This document shows, piece by piece, positions 14,001 to 27,500 of a stretch of DNA of 64,000 nucleotides (position 1 is the first letter of the stretch; the number at the start of each line of letters is the position of its first letter). The position numbers and the translations under genes are program-made. The DNA lies in contig SSBO01000009.1 in NCBI GenBank assembly GCA_005281725.1, positions 7,936,303-8,000,302 on the forward strand, in the 5' to 3' direction. The stretch comes from Wuchereria bancrofti. Its lineage: Eukaryota > Nematoda > Chromadorea > Rhabditida > Onchocercidae. Below the pieces are notes generated by a model, which did not search any database, was not told where the DNA came from, and was given only the letters and a program-made list of their open reading frames with translations.

Positions 14001-16400
14001 GATGTAGAATGAATAATACTCTCTATAGTTTTGCAATTTTTGGAAAAGCAATTGAAGTAATACCAAGACCATTTAAGGCTTGCCGAAGTTTTTCGCTTGC
14101 TTTTACCGGATGAAAATTTTCATCTGATGGACCAATTACAGTTCCATGAATATTCTTGTTCTGTAAAATTGTAAGAAGTTTCATTTTTTTCTTAAATCAA
14201 AGATTTATTATATTTATTCTTTTTGTCAAATAAAGTGAAAAAAGAAATTCTGAAAAATATAATGCTGAAAGATAGATTATTGACTGGTTCCCTTGAATGT
14301 GATGACAAAACTTGCTGCATGTAGGTTTTACCATCCTTTGGTGGTTTTCTTTTTTTCTCTCGAATATTTATTTTAAAATATTACTTTTCATAAAATATTA
14401 CGCAAAAGTAAATTCTTTTTTTGTTATATTACATTTTTCTGAGTTACCTTCAACCAATTTTTTGCGAAATAAAATACTTCATTTTAAAGTTTGAAACAAA
14501 CTTTGTTTAGATTCATTTGATATATTAATGGCATAGATAGTAGCTTTTTCTGATTTACTGATTGATCAGCCATTTTATCATTATCACTACATTTTCCTTT
14601 TTCAGCTTCTTTCTCAACTACTTCATCATCTACTTCCATGCTATAATCATCGTCAGGTATGTTTGGAATGCTTTTGCTAACAGGAAATTTTTCCACATTT
14701 ACCTGGAATTTCAGTGTATTGAACTGATTGTGATTAAAAGCTAATGAAATCATTAAAGAGAATGAAATAATAAATTCAAAAAATAATTGGGGGAAAGGAG
14801 TGGAAAGAAATTGAAGAGAAAAAAAAGAAAATAAATTTCTGAAGTTTTTGATGAGTTTCCAAATCACTGTATCATGTTATCAATAATTTGAATAATTAGC
14901 TATCATACACTATCATCTGTGCTTGAATTATCCGTTAACGATGAGAGGGATGTTGATGATGACGAATGCATTCTTCGATTGTTTGAAGTTTGCTATTGCT
15001 GATAACGATAATTATAATGATAATATTGTTTGAATAGGCTAAAATGGACTTTTCTTTTATTTTTGGAATTAGTTGAAATTTATAAAAGTATCTATTATAA
15101 ACTATAAAACTAAAAACCATACTGTTACGTATTTGTCAAAATAACATGAAACTATTAAATTTGTAAAAAATAATGGGAAGAAAAAATGAACTAAATTTAT
15201 GAATGTAAGAATGATATGATTGACGTAGAATGAAAAGGATGAAATGAAGTGATGAATAGACGAATGATAGAAGAAAGTGTAAAATGAAGATAGAATAAAA
15301 TAAAAATTGACGACAATGTATCATTCAAAATGAAAATAATTGGAATAAACTTATCGCACAATTTTTAGTGATTTCACATTGATGTAAGAATAATAAATGT
15401 ACTATACTAATGAGAATAATCCATGTGGGAAAACATTCGGGATGAATGGATTCCTTCTTTTTTTTTGATATTTTTCATCGGTTCTTATAAACAATTTAAC
15501 TCATTCATTTTTTTTTTTCATTAAATTTATTTTCAGTATTTGCTTAGATAAAAGGAAAATTAGAATTTGGATATAAAATAGTCCTCTTTTAAAAACTGCT
15601 GAGATTTGAAGAAAATATCGGAGAATTATGATAAATCTGATATATTCCAGGTGTGAACAATAATTATTCGTATTGAAATAGATTGGGATTTCTATGCCGT
15701 ATTAATTGCTAGTCCTGATATTATACTTAAATTAGTTCTCAAATCTATTAGTCAATGCTTAGTTTTGATAATACAAGAGCATGCAAACTTTAAGCATTAA
15801 ACAGAAGGTATGATGAGGTGAAGAATAAATTTCAAAATGGATAGGAAAAGCAAAACAATAAAAAGTTATTCCAAAAAATTAATTGGGAATAGTACATTAA
15901 ATCCTAGATGAGTTAAGTCCTAGATTTCTTACGTTATACAACTATTTTTACGTACATAACTATTCTAGGAATTAATTAAGCAAAGTGCTTTTTTGAAAGC
16001 TATTTGCATGCCCATATTGACAAAGTATTTATAAATAATTCCGCTTACGTTTCATCATCGGAACCAAACTTTAATTTTCTATAAAATTCATCCATCTCGA
16101 AATTGAGATTATCCTTTAGACATTCGAATTTGAAAAATCATATCAGCAGAAATTTAAGTGATTACCTCTACTACTTGAAATAGGTATTCCTTCCTTGCTC
16201 GATTTCCAAAAGCTTCTGGTCTTTTCTTTTCTTTTAAAGATTTACCATGCATGGCAAATAAAACGTGAAGTTCTACAACCAAAACGAAAAATTTACTAGT
16301 GCCGATATAAAACATACAATACCAAAGAGATCAACAACTTTTGCAATATTACAGTTTAAAATAATCAAGTAATAAAATGACCTCGTGTGGTGCGTTGCAT
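11092..16400 (-). CDS. Divergent annexin
   Basis: Annexins are membrane-binding proteins with four repeats of about 70 residues that usually dock to acidic phospholipids through calcium. The repeats can be followed although very diverged. Repeat 1: [20 protein letters not shown], then [29 protein letters not shown] and [20 protein letters not shown]. Repeat 2: [26 protein letters not shown] and [18 protein letters not shown]. Repeat 3: [20 protein letters not shown] to MLLTI. Repeat 4: [25 protein letters not shown], then [11 protein letters not shown] to [10 protein letters not shown]. The usual GxGT calcium loops are absent (LDTNEK, GHPWSH, SSKPDY). Before the core lies an unusual N-terminal region with an acidic stretch ([20 protein letters not shown]) and a serine-rich exon near 14910-15000 whose phase I could not confirm. 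The start at 16400 (MQRTTR) is plausible; the N-terminal exons are the least certain part. Confidence 0.82.
12281..12367. repeat. Imperfect inverted repeat (hairpin) in an annexin intron
   Basis: The arms 12299-12314 and 12335-12350 are 16 bases long with one mismatch around a 20-base loop. Weaker complementarity continues outwards on both sides to about 12281 and 12367. It lies inside an intron and could be a remnant of a small palindromic transposon or a folding element in the pre-mRNA. Confidence 0.7.
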
Positions 16401-16795
16401 TGTAATTGCCAAAAGAAATGCTGAAATTCAAGCAAATTAATCAATCTTTAATAACTTAAATGAACTCATTATTTGATACTGATTGTAATATTTCGAACTG
16501 TTTGAAACAGGAACAGTTTAAGTTTAGGGATCACTTTCAGGACTGCAAAAACTTTCAGCATTGTCAACGAGTTCCCTTGGGTATTATCAAGGTATCGTTG
16601 ATCTTCAAAGAACTATTATCAAAGTATCATTCCCCTCTTCAAATGAAATCTCTCAAGAGTTCACAAAAAGATCGCTTGCACAACCATTCAACACTTACAT
16701 TTGCAGTGAAATTTGATCTATTAAACCTAAGATACAGCCCAAAACTCCTTTTTCTCATTCAGAAGATATCTTATAAAAGAATAATTCATGATGCA
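16401..16795. other. Short gap between annexin 5' end and transporter 3' end
   Basis: The 3' UTR of the transporter and the upstream region of the annexin, both on the minus strand, about 395 bases apart. The spacing would allow a polycistronic unit, but no trans-splice signal is obvious. A 135-codon frame on the plus strand (16460-16867) spans this gap and the antisense of the last transporter exon; it is judged spurious. Confidence 0.5.
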
Positions 16796-19700
16796 TTAAC
16801 AAACTGTACCAAGAAAAGCCAAAATAGCCGTAATAAGGAAGGAGAACGCATATCCAACAACTGTTAAAACATACTCACAACAAACTGCTAGCAGTATTGC
16901 GCTCAATGTCTGTAACAATTAACTTTTTTGAAATCTATATCAAATTTCAAAAAATCTCCCCAAATTTCCAAAAGATTTAATGGTTAATAAAGAAACATAC
17001 GGTGGAAAGAATTAAACATCCATAATTGATCGATTTGTGACCAGATCCGAAGCATTTAACGGATGCTGTTATAAAAAGGGCATGAGTAGCTGCTAGACAT
17101 ATAAACATGAGATTCATCTAAAATAAATCCATCTATCGGTTAAAATCAAATAAAAAGAAGTAGGATTATTGAAAAAGCTACATTCGTAGAACATATTTGT
17201 CTGAAAAATGCTACTGACTTTCAGGAAGAATTTAATTTACTGCCATTATTACGATTCACTTACCCAGATAAAGTAGATCCATTTCCCACCGGCTGGAGTA
17301 AGTGGCATTGTCAGCAATAACACTGTAGCCAGAAAAGTAGCAGCTGACAATGATACCTTAAAAAAAGAAAGAAAAAAGTCGTCCCTAGATTAGAACTTTT
17401 CGTTCTCATTATACAAAATTTGTAAGGTGTGATAGATATTCGATACCTGTTAAATTAAACAGCTTTTAAATATAAACACAAAATTTCATGTGCTTCTGAA
17501 TAAATTTAAAAACCTTCCCATTATCAATGAAATAAACCTGAAAACTAGTACGATCGGCTAGGATACCCCATCCTATGCGAGCCAAAGCATTACATATTGA
17601 AGCTATGCTAAATGCATAAGCTATAAACATATCATCATCAATGAATGTTTCCCCGAATGTCTGCAAGTAAAATCCATTTCAGAATTCAAAATTTTTAATT
17701 AATTGAAGACAAAATATATAACAAATGTTAGCATATTCCAAAAACGGTGAAGTTTTAAGATGATATAAAATACTTGAATATTACTTTATAAGCATCAATA
17801 AACCTTATTAAAACACCTCCAAGACTGTAAATGATCTCTATAGATGTAATTAATGCAAAAAAATACTTATTAACCTTATAGAGATTGTAAAACATATTTC
17901 CATAAAATGAACAACAGAATAGAGCACAAAATAACCAATAAAATGTTGAACTTTGCAACATTTGTAAAGGACTCAACGATATCTGATCCTGTTCCTGAGA
18001 TAAATTTACCATTTTTTCTATCAATGATTCTAAGATATTTTTGCTTTTTCTGGAAAAAATTAAGTTTGGAAAGCCCTAAACCTTCAAATTTAACCAATGT
18101 TTTCTCATTTTTCCACTTTGTCACGCACTCCTAATTATCAGATGTTTAAAAAATTTTGCCAGAATTGACATAATAAATATTTAAATCTCTATTCATTAAT
18201 TTGAAAGCTTTAATTATACCCTTACGGATCCCCGACTGAATGTCCGTAACCTTGAATAAGCGTATTGTTTCATATTATGAGAAAACGAAGTGTATTTACT
18301 TTCAAAAACATCAAACCAGTTCCACACTGAAGTTGAAATTTGCATTTGAAGTGCATCCGATTGCTCATCCTAAAAATTGTCCTTAATTTACTCAATTTTC
18401 AATTGAGTTTTCGATTTTCAATTTACGTAAAAATTATTTATTCTATGTTCACATTTCCCTTTCTTGCGAAGAATAATGTATACAATCAAACACCAACATA
18501 CAAATTTTTATGTTTCAAACTAACCACATCAACGGGATCACAAATAAATATTAGACCAATAGCCTGCATAATTCCATACACGACTGCAAAAGTATAAAAT
18601 ATTGACGGTACTCGAGCAATGACATCTTTGTCTGTGAAATAACTGAAATGGTTGAATTTGTCAACCTTTCGCACTAAAATTTTAATTTGCAGCCAAGATT
18701 AAAACAACCAGATTAAAAAACAAGAGGTGAAGATGAATAAAAATTAGAGCAGTTTCATCTAAGTGATTTTCCCCAGAAGTCTAAAGAATCAATTTCTTTA
18801 ATAAACCTACGCAAACACAGTCGGTTTGTGATTTAGCGGATTGAGATAGATAGTCTGAAGTGGAGCAAATATAGATGAACTGATACCAAAACCAGCTGCT
18901 ACAATACCGCTAACAAATCCAATATGTTTTGGAGCCCACTGAAGAAAGTCCTGTTTTCCTTATTGCCAATTAAATCTTGGAAATATCGTGATGATTACTT
19001 CCAAGAAAAATTTACTAGCTTTTCATTACAGAGAATCATACAAGATTCTGTGAAAATGCTATGTTATGAATGATATTCCATGAAGATGGATCTTAATTGT
19101 GTTATTGAGTGTCAAATTGTTACATATAACATAATATTTCTAAAAATAAATTGGAGATGTTGATCAAACAGAACTTCTAGCATATTTTAAAATATAGAAA
19201 AAAAAAATTGCCTGTGTTCTTGTTAATCTTAACCTAAAACTATGGCATGCAATAGATCAGATTACAACAATCAAATCAATAACAGCAAATAAATTTTTTA
19301 TTAGATGATCTGTTATCAAAAAAGAGAGTCAAAGAGCTGCAGACATTCATTCATATTGCACAAAAATGATGCAAAGCATGCAGTTACTTCGGTTGCTACA
19401 TCTCTTAGCATATTCTATTTATACGATTGTATCGTTTCTATTATTTAATAAAAAACTATCTGTTTGATATAATCAAATTTTAAACAACCGCATGTCATCA
19501 TTTTTAATGTCTTAAACAGAAGTAATACTTACATTGATGACACATGAAACGGTAAGAACATAAGCTATTCCTTGTCCAAACCCAAACATTATTCCATAAG
19601 TTACAAGAAATGCTATAAATGATCGCCTGATCGTCCAGTAAGACAAAAAAACACCAGTCCTGAAATCTTAGGATGATAGAATTTGTCCTTTTACAGAAAT

Positions 19701-20475
19701 ATGGAAAATTTCAGAATATTTATTCTCTATTGAATATGATGTTTCCGCAATGAATTCCATTTCTACTTCGCTTTTCCAAGCATATTTTTATCATTCCTTA
19801 AACATGAAAAACTTACGTCATGATAATACATCCTAATGACGCGGAAAACCTCAGTCCAAATTTAGCATCTATAAAACCACCAATGATCATCGCAAACGGG
19901 AAACAACCTGAAAAAAAAGTGTGATTAATCATTTTTGTCCCAATGAACTTTCTCTTTGAGTAGAATTAACAGGATAAAAAATTATACTAAAACAATAAAA
20001 AATCGTCTAATTTAATATAAAACTTTTGTTTATGTGACTTGTGACAACTTTATTTCGCCAACAAATCTTTGGAAATCATACAGAATTTGCCTGCCTTCAG
20101 AAAAGACTTACCTTGAAAAGTGGGTATCCAAACTAACATTTCGGGATTTATTGTTGGATCTGTATTGTTATGCATATATGATGCCATATATGGCAGCATA
20201 TTTCCTGAAGTTTAAAAACCAGTATTCGAAATCCAAGGAAATATCATGCTGTCTCCAGTTGATCATAACACCAAACACGGAATACGAATTTTTAACATGA
20301 ATTTTAATTTAAATAGAAGAAAGTGAAAAGAATCGGAAAACTTACCAAAAGTATGATATGTTCCTAGGGAGAGATGTATCAGCACAGCGCCAAAAATTAC
20401 AATCGTTAAACGTGCTAGCGGACTAAACCTGAGAAGAAACACGGCCACCGGATCTTTTAAAATGGATCCATGCAT
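16796..20475 (-). CDS. Major facilitator superfamily transporter, monocarboxylate/oxalate-formate-antiporter-like
   Basis: Membrane carrier of small solutes, probably organic anions; the substrate cannot be read from sequence. Twelve exons join in perfect phase: 20475-20346, 20204-20112, 19907-19817, 19659-19533, 18938-18811, 18642-18525, 18369-18226, 17994-17875, 17660-17538, 17356-17264, 17117-17001 and 16909-16796, giving about 465 residues. Helix 1 is RLTIVIFGAVLIHLSLGTYH, followed by NMLPYMASYM and the loop-2/3 MFS signature region GGFIDAKFGLRFSASLGC. GFGQGIAYVLTVSCVINWAP and GFVSGIVAAGFGISSSIFAP are typical of this family. The second half restarts at SLSPLQMLQSSTFYWLFCAL with ARIGWGILADRTSF as the repeated loop signature. 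About 12 membrane helices are present, with a charged central loop (DEQSDALQMQ to SHNMKQYAYSR) between the halves. Start is the first ATG before helix 1; no truncation seen. Confidence 0.93.
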
Positions 20476-23400
20476 TTGCTTCAGTCACGAACTTCTAATT
20501 CGAGAAAATTATAATTATAATTGATGTAATTCTGCCAACAGAATTACAGAGTTTCCAAATCTTAATCTGAAATATTTAAGTTTCTTCAAGAAGCAGTAAA
20601 AGTAAAAGTGACAATGTCAAAAAGAATTTGTGATTTGATGATAATAATTAATAATTATAAGTAAATGAGTAATAAAAGCAGTAAAAATGAAATATAATGA
20701 ATTTGTTTGGTTCACAGTTGAAAAAAAAAAAAGAAAACTAAATCACTAACAAAAATAATGATTAAAAGAGCTGAATTTATTGTAAATGTGTGTGTGTATT
20801 GTGCCGTAAAGAACGCTAGATATTCCTTTTACACAGAAAATATTTTGATGCTAAAAGCATAGACTTACTTTATGGTACTCAAAAGCTTCAAATCCAACAT
20901 GAAAATATATACAGCTCTTAAAATGCATAAGTAAAATTGAAAGTAATAGTCACAGAGAAAATGAAATTAGCTGAGTGAATTCTTTATACTACGAACTTCG
21001 GTGTATTATTTTTGGGAAATATTTAGATGGATCTGAAGTAGTCAAATGAGGTTATCAATGTAAAATGAGAAAGGATTTGTGACTGCTGTGAATTAACAGA
21101 GACACCTGGAAAATGATAACCTGTTTTTTTGATTATCATGAAATCGATCGGTGAACTGCATTTCTGTCAGTCTGTTAATGAAGAGTGCAAAACTATGTAC
21201 ATTTTGTATCTCGTTATCGTCTATATTGAAATTCTTTGATAGTAAAAACTGCCAGACTGATTTTTGGAGTTTGCATTACATATTTTTCCCAAATATTTTT
21301 TTTTAAATCGAAACAAAAAAAATTTGCCACTACGAGAAATTCATTTACAGCTTTGTGATGGATCAGATCAAGATCTTTTGATGAACAAAGGATAACACAA
21401 TGATATGAGAAAGCGAATCAATGACAATTATCAATTCTTAAGTTTTTTTTTTTTTTAGAAATAATGAAGGATGGCAGAGAGATCTAGGAAATGCTCATAG
21501 CAATTTTAAATATATCAAATGATTCATTAGAGAGTGTAAAGCTTGATGAACTGATAGTGGCAATAAAATGATGTAAACAACACTTTTCCTTTCTAATAAC
21601 ATCGTAAGAATACAAGTAGACCTGGCTTGCTTTAGGAATTGAGACTCGAATTAACAAACACATAGGCTCAGTTTGACCAGTGGCAAATCGATATAGAAAA
21701 GCCTTCCTCGCTTAAATATATCTTACAACGCCATTTGTATTCAGTTTGATTATTTGAATTTTATCCAAATTCATTATTGTAATTATCTAATTGTTTCATC
21801 GAGAAATGAAGATTTAAAAATTCGTGGCATCTCTCAATTGAAATAAAATTTACATCATTAACATATTTTATCGGACGGTAAACAATCATCATAAATATCA
21901 TTGAAAATGAATGACAGACCGTACATCATCGTTGTCTTTTTTGTTGAAAAGAAAGCCGTTCCCTTTTTCCCAGTGGAATAACCGTTTCTTAGTAATGAGC
22001 TCGTAAGATGGTTGTCATGAAATATCGCCATCTAATTTGAATTCCATTTAATTTTAGCAGTATAAGATGTCCAGCTTCGGAATTCGGCACTTCTATGCCT
22101 TTCTTGCACAGGGACGTTATCGTTGAATCATTTTTTAAATCAGTATTTTCACAAGCAATAAATGTTGAACAAGAAGTCACAGAACTTTTGTATTGTGGAA
22201 TTCATTTCATAATCATAATAAACAGAAGTTAACTACCGCAGATAAGTTATGACACGATTTGAATGATTCTATAATTTCATAACCTGGTTCCGTAAACAAC
22301 TAGTTGGTGTATAGCTATTAGCGGTAACGTTCATAGTCTCAAATTAACACAGAGAAACAATCACACAAGCGCTACCTAAAACTTCTCTATATATATTACA
22401 TAAATAATACCTTTTGTCCGGACATATGGAAAATGGCAACATTCTTTGTTTTTTTTTCTTCATATGCTTTAAACAACAAATAATTTGTTTTATACAGATG
22501 ACTACATGAGGAATAACAGGCGCAATTGATGTGTTAAGCAAGTGGATGCTTATATGGAAGGACTTGATAAGATATAAATAAAATGAAAGAAATAGCAGCA
22601 CCGAATAATGTAAACGAGACACTACAGTGCTGTCAGTAGTGTTTGCAAAAAATAATTAGGTCCAAAGGTTATTTGTACAATTAATGCAGAAATAGTAATG
22701 ATAGAGATCGGAGTGAAATTTGCAGACAAACATGAAACTAGATTGTTAGAAAAAAAGTTAAAAAAAATTGAATTATCGAACCTTTCCTATCCAAAAATTT
22801 CAATAGGTAATGGATGAAATTATAGGCCACTTAAGGTATCTGCGAGTCAATACCATATTACGATTAGTTCTAAAATCTATCCAGGCAGATCTAATCAACT
22901 CTTGGAAGTCTACCCTCCACTCTGTTCACCTGCATACCAGAAAAGGAATTAAACTAAGGTGAATGTCCGACCACGGTTATTTTTAAGAATTTAGAACATT
23001 TTACATTACGAATAGATCTGTTTGACACATCGAAATGATTCTAATGTATTACATTTCACACTAATTTAAACTAAAATGATTTTTCAGTTACTGCAGTTCG
23101 TAAATCTAGGTACCTAAAATTAATCCCAACATTTCCATTTATTCTGAGTTCGCAAAAATCCCTTTCTCTGGGAGAAGTTTGGAATAAAGGCCCAAGGACA
23201 TATAATAACTAATGGATGGAAAAAAATAAAATACCTGAGTAGAATAATACTAGAATAATCCGTACATATGCACAGAAACAAGTAACAAAGTGAAATGAAA
23301 TGAGTATGAAAAAATACTGCTAAGTTAATTGGAATTTTTTAGAAACTGAAGCCAAGTTCCAGACAATTGGCAAAATCACTACCTCATTTTCCCTGTAAGA

Positions 23401-24431
23401 TCAGAGGTGACGTTTACCACTATGCGGTAAACACAATAAAAAATAATACATATATACTGCACTGAAAAATACGTATTGCAACAAAATCAAATTCAACAAA
23501 TGCAATTAGATTAAGAATTTATATGAATTTAAGTTGACCACTATCATTCTATCTAATCAAATCTATTAAATGAATTCTAAACAATGAAAAGCATTGGCAT
23601 CAAAGCCGTTATGACCGTTACGTCTAGAAAATATATGTTCACTGATGAAAGACGTAAACAGACTGAAACCATTTCGAAGAATATAGGCCATTTAATCATA
23701 TACTGAAAAAATTAAAGTTGAATTAGAGAACCTCAAACAACGTCTGTGGTCAAATTAAATTCATAACATTACATTTGGTTTAGAGCCAAATTTCAGCGAT
23801 AAATTAAAATAACATGAATGTAAAAGCAGCAACAAATCTCAAAATGCCTACTCATCATATGCTTCCTGCATGTAGTAGACTTCTCAAACAAAATCCCACA
23901 ATTGAAATCTTCAAAAAATTGGAAGATAATAAAAGAAAAAAGAAAAAATGGACCTTTGCTAAATAAAACTTTATATCATGAAATTATATAAGTAACGCAG
24001 ATTTCCGATATGGATAAACATATAATTTACTGCAAAAATGTAAACCAAATTGCCAATTTCGTCTACATGGAAAAGAATTTTCATGATACAAATTTTATCT
24101 AGCGAAACAATTTCACTATAAAACAAGCAAGTTCATAAAAACAAATTCGACTTTGGAACAGACCGATCATTATTACTATTTGTTAATACTCATCCTATTA
24201 CTAAAAGTAATCAATGACAGGTGAGTAAATAAAATTGCTAAAATGAAGACACAGTTCTGAAAAGCCCTGTATTCCATACTCGTCCTGACCTTTCCGTCTT
24301 GCACTTCCCCACTCAATATATGGGGCCAATTTTTGTTCCCCTAATTACATAATAAGATTCAGCGCTGGAACCATTCATTTAAGGTGAGATTCCAACTATA
24401 ACTGTAAAAATCAGGAATAAAAACAACAAAT
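20476..24431. other. Intergenic, about 4 kb, no gene seen
   Basis: Contains the upstream region of the transporter and sequence beyond the 3' end of the Myt1-like gene. Two minus-strand open frames (21989-22180 and 22344-22622) were examined and look non-coding: no family resemblance and no matching neighbour exons. Composition is slightly less AT-rich near 22800-23200, without a readable gene. Confidence 0.5.
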
Positions 24432-24437
24432 TTTATT
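24432..24437 (-). other. Polyadenylation signal AATAAA of the Myt1-like gene
   Basis: A minus-strand AATAAA about 80 bases beyond the stop codon at 24515, the expected place for 3' end formation of this gene. Confidence 0.6.
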
Positions 24438-24514
24438 AGGATAAAAGAAAAACAAGGTTTTTCTACGATTCAGTTTGATTCCAGATTTGCAAACTGTTTG
24501 TCGTATAAGTCATT

Positions 24515-27500
24515 TTACACATGTGCTTGATGTCTTGACTTTGAATCATCTGTCTGATCCTCATTAGCACCAGTATCGTCTTCATTATTAATCTGAGTTC
24601 GTTTTGCCGGTGGTGATGGTTCACGCATGTGAAAATAAGCCCTTCGACGAGTTGCATCACCAACAGATTGAACTAATCCTGCTTCTAATCCTGACGGCTG
24701 ATTTTCATTTGGTGCTTCTGGCGATGCATCATTTTTTGAACCTAGAATGCACACTACTAAAAGTCAACTAAGTGATTACATTAATCAATAAATTACATTT
24801 AAATTACTATATGCCAACTCTAAAAGCTAACTGACAGAAACAAAGCCAAATTTCACTGTTGAGCAAGTACTGCACCAAAGAAATGTAAAATGCACTACTG
24901 ACACCAATTGTATTCAGAGATGTCACCTGCAGTTTCCACTGCTTCCTGATGAGTTCTCCTAGTGGGTGATCTGAACGACTCACGCCACCAATAGTAGTGA
25001 CGCAATCTCTGTTCGTCTGAATCATCAAACCGTCCTCGTGCAGGTGTTTTACAAACGAAGGGTGAAGGTGAAGCACTACTTGGTGGTGTTATGTAACCGT
25101 CACGCAAGGGAGATGCTTCGTCAGACGGTGGAAGTTCTGAAGACTTTGGCCTGTCTAAAAAACCTGAACTTGCTTAAAATTACAATATTATATTTTAAAA
25201 TAGAATACAGCAATAAGGAAAAACTCGCAAATAAATGACCTAGCTCCTACCCACTAGACATTGCAAGAGGCCGAAAAATTTATTAAGTGTTCCACGAAAA
25301 TCATAAAATTTCAAATTTGTAACTACTTCCAGATATTAAAAGAAAAGTTTGATTCTAAAGATTTAAAAAGCAAGAAACCATCTCTTACCAGACATACTTT
25401 CTGATGTACTAGGTAGTTCATGATCTTCGTACTCCAAAATGTCACAAGCAGAGATATCCTGTTGTAATTCAAAATTTTCTGGTATAAAGCTGTTCTCCTG
25501 CAAAATTAAAAATATTTGATGAATTTCCAACCGAAAATAAACACTCAAAAAAATCAGTGCAAAAAGAAAAACTTTTCATAACTGCATAAAACTAAAAGTG
25601 AATTAAGAATGAAATAAAATTATTACCTTGTTAGAGATCTTTTCGACTGAAATTTCTTCTCCATGTAAAATGTTGCAGTCGTGTCTGAAAAAAAATTATA
25701 TATATATCTCAACTGTCATTAACCTTCACAAATTCCGATTTTTCAGCAGCAGTATTTACAGTAGAGTTTTAATTCCACTGAAAATAGAAAAAAGTCTTTA
25801 ACAAAAGTTGCATAATGTAATATTAACATTAAGGATATTATTCATCTTATTCACCAAATGAGAGTTGACGATAATATTAAGCATAAAAATTCGTTTAATT
25901 TACTTACAGATAAAATTCACAAAAAAAAAGTGGGCGGTTTACATGCAGATTTAAAAACGATAAAATGAATTTGAAAGACCTGAGACTCACTTTTTAAAAA
26001 TATCACCTGCTGCTCCAAACTGACAGAAAGTAGCTTTATTATGAAACAAATTAGTTAAACTATTTGTATCTTCACCATAATCATCTGCAAAATTGAATAA
26101 AAAAGCACAGGAAATATAATGAATAATTTATGAAGAAAATCTCAAAAAAAAAAAAAAAAACTGAAAGATTACTTTGCATAAATTCACGAACACTTTCCAT
26201 ACTACTTGGAGAGGGAATATCAATATCCATCCTTGAAACTGCCTCAAATTCATCATGATGTAGCTCTTCGCTTATAGATGTTTCCATTATATTAACCAGC
26301 TCATCTTCACTTTGACTAGTCTCCATTTTGTCACCACTGTCAGTTTCAGTCTCATCATATTTGTAATCTCAAACATAAAATTATAATTAGTCAAGAAAAA
26401 AAGAAAGACTGAACCCAGATTGCCCAAGACCTTTCAAATATATAGTAACTTTTTAACAAATTATCAAAGGAATTGCTATAGTGACATTAAAACATTGCTC
26501 TGACGCCTTATTATATTAATTCGATATTTTTTAGCAAAAGCTAAGAAACTACCATCGTCGTCTTCCTCAAATTTCAGTTGCAACCGTGAAGAGTCATTGA
26601 CCCGAGGAATAATTCCATATTTGAACATCGGAGACTCATCGCATGTCTGAAATCATCATATTAAAATCTTATTAAAAAAGAACGTCACTTGGGAAAATAA
26701 TCCAGCTTTCGACAGAATTATATGTTTCACTTGACAGTTATACAAAATCAATCACGATTTGTGATTCCTTACAGGTCGGAAGATCCGATGAAATGCAGAA
26801 CATCGACAACGATATGAATACATTCTTTTTAGATAAGTTGCTGCATGCATCATAGTAGTACGTGTCGGTTGTACAATCCATGAAGATGCGAGAAGCGATG
26901 AATAAGCAATTGCTAATAGCATCCACCACATGTTGCGCTTAACATATTTATACTGAAAAGTCAATTCAATGATCAGAGCACCATATACAGTTCAACAATA
27001 ACAAATAAATAAAAGTCAGAGCAAAGCAAATACACAGATAATTGAACAATAACCTAAACAAATAATACCTGGCGTTCACGGATGGATTTTGCTATCATTG
27101 GAATCTTGCAAATTTCCTCAGCGGTAGGCCTTTTGTTAGGATCTGTTTCTAGAAGAAGCAAAATAACATCCAGCAAAGCGGGTGGAACATCTACAACAGC
27201 AAAGTGTACTTTGATGTAAACAAAATAAAGATCTTTTTATCTTTAAAAAGAAAAAAAAAACATCAAACTGTCTAAAGGACGAAAATTAAAAAAAATGCCT
27301 TCGGTAAATTCATGATAAATATTTTTGTATCGAAATCCCTGCCAAAGATCTCCTGAATTAGGTAATTCAAGATCAGTGCAAATATCAATCATTGTCATTC
27401 CAAGCGAAAATATGTCACTTGGCTTATGAGCTCCTTTCTGCAATACTTCAGGTGCCAAGTATTTTCCATCTCCTTCTTCTTCCCTCGGATGCTTAAAAAC

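Noticed and set aside
16460..16867. 135-codon plus-strand open frame
   Set aside because: It lies antisense to the last exon of the transporter and its 3' flank, has no recognisable domain, and the opposite strand is clearly coding at its right end.
17755..17874. Read-through extension of the transporter exon after NLYK
   Set aside because: It would insert sequence between NLYK and TFGETFI, which join directly and in phase to give the expected family sequence.
22344..22622. 92-codon minus-strand open frame
   Set aside because: Hydrophobic, low-complexity reading without splice support or family resemblance.
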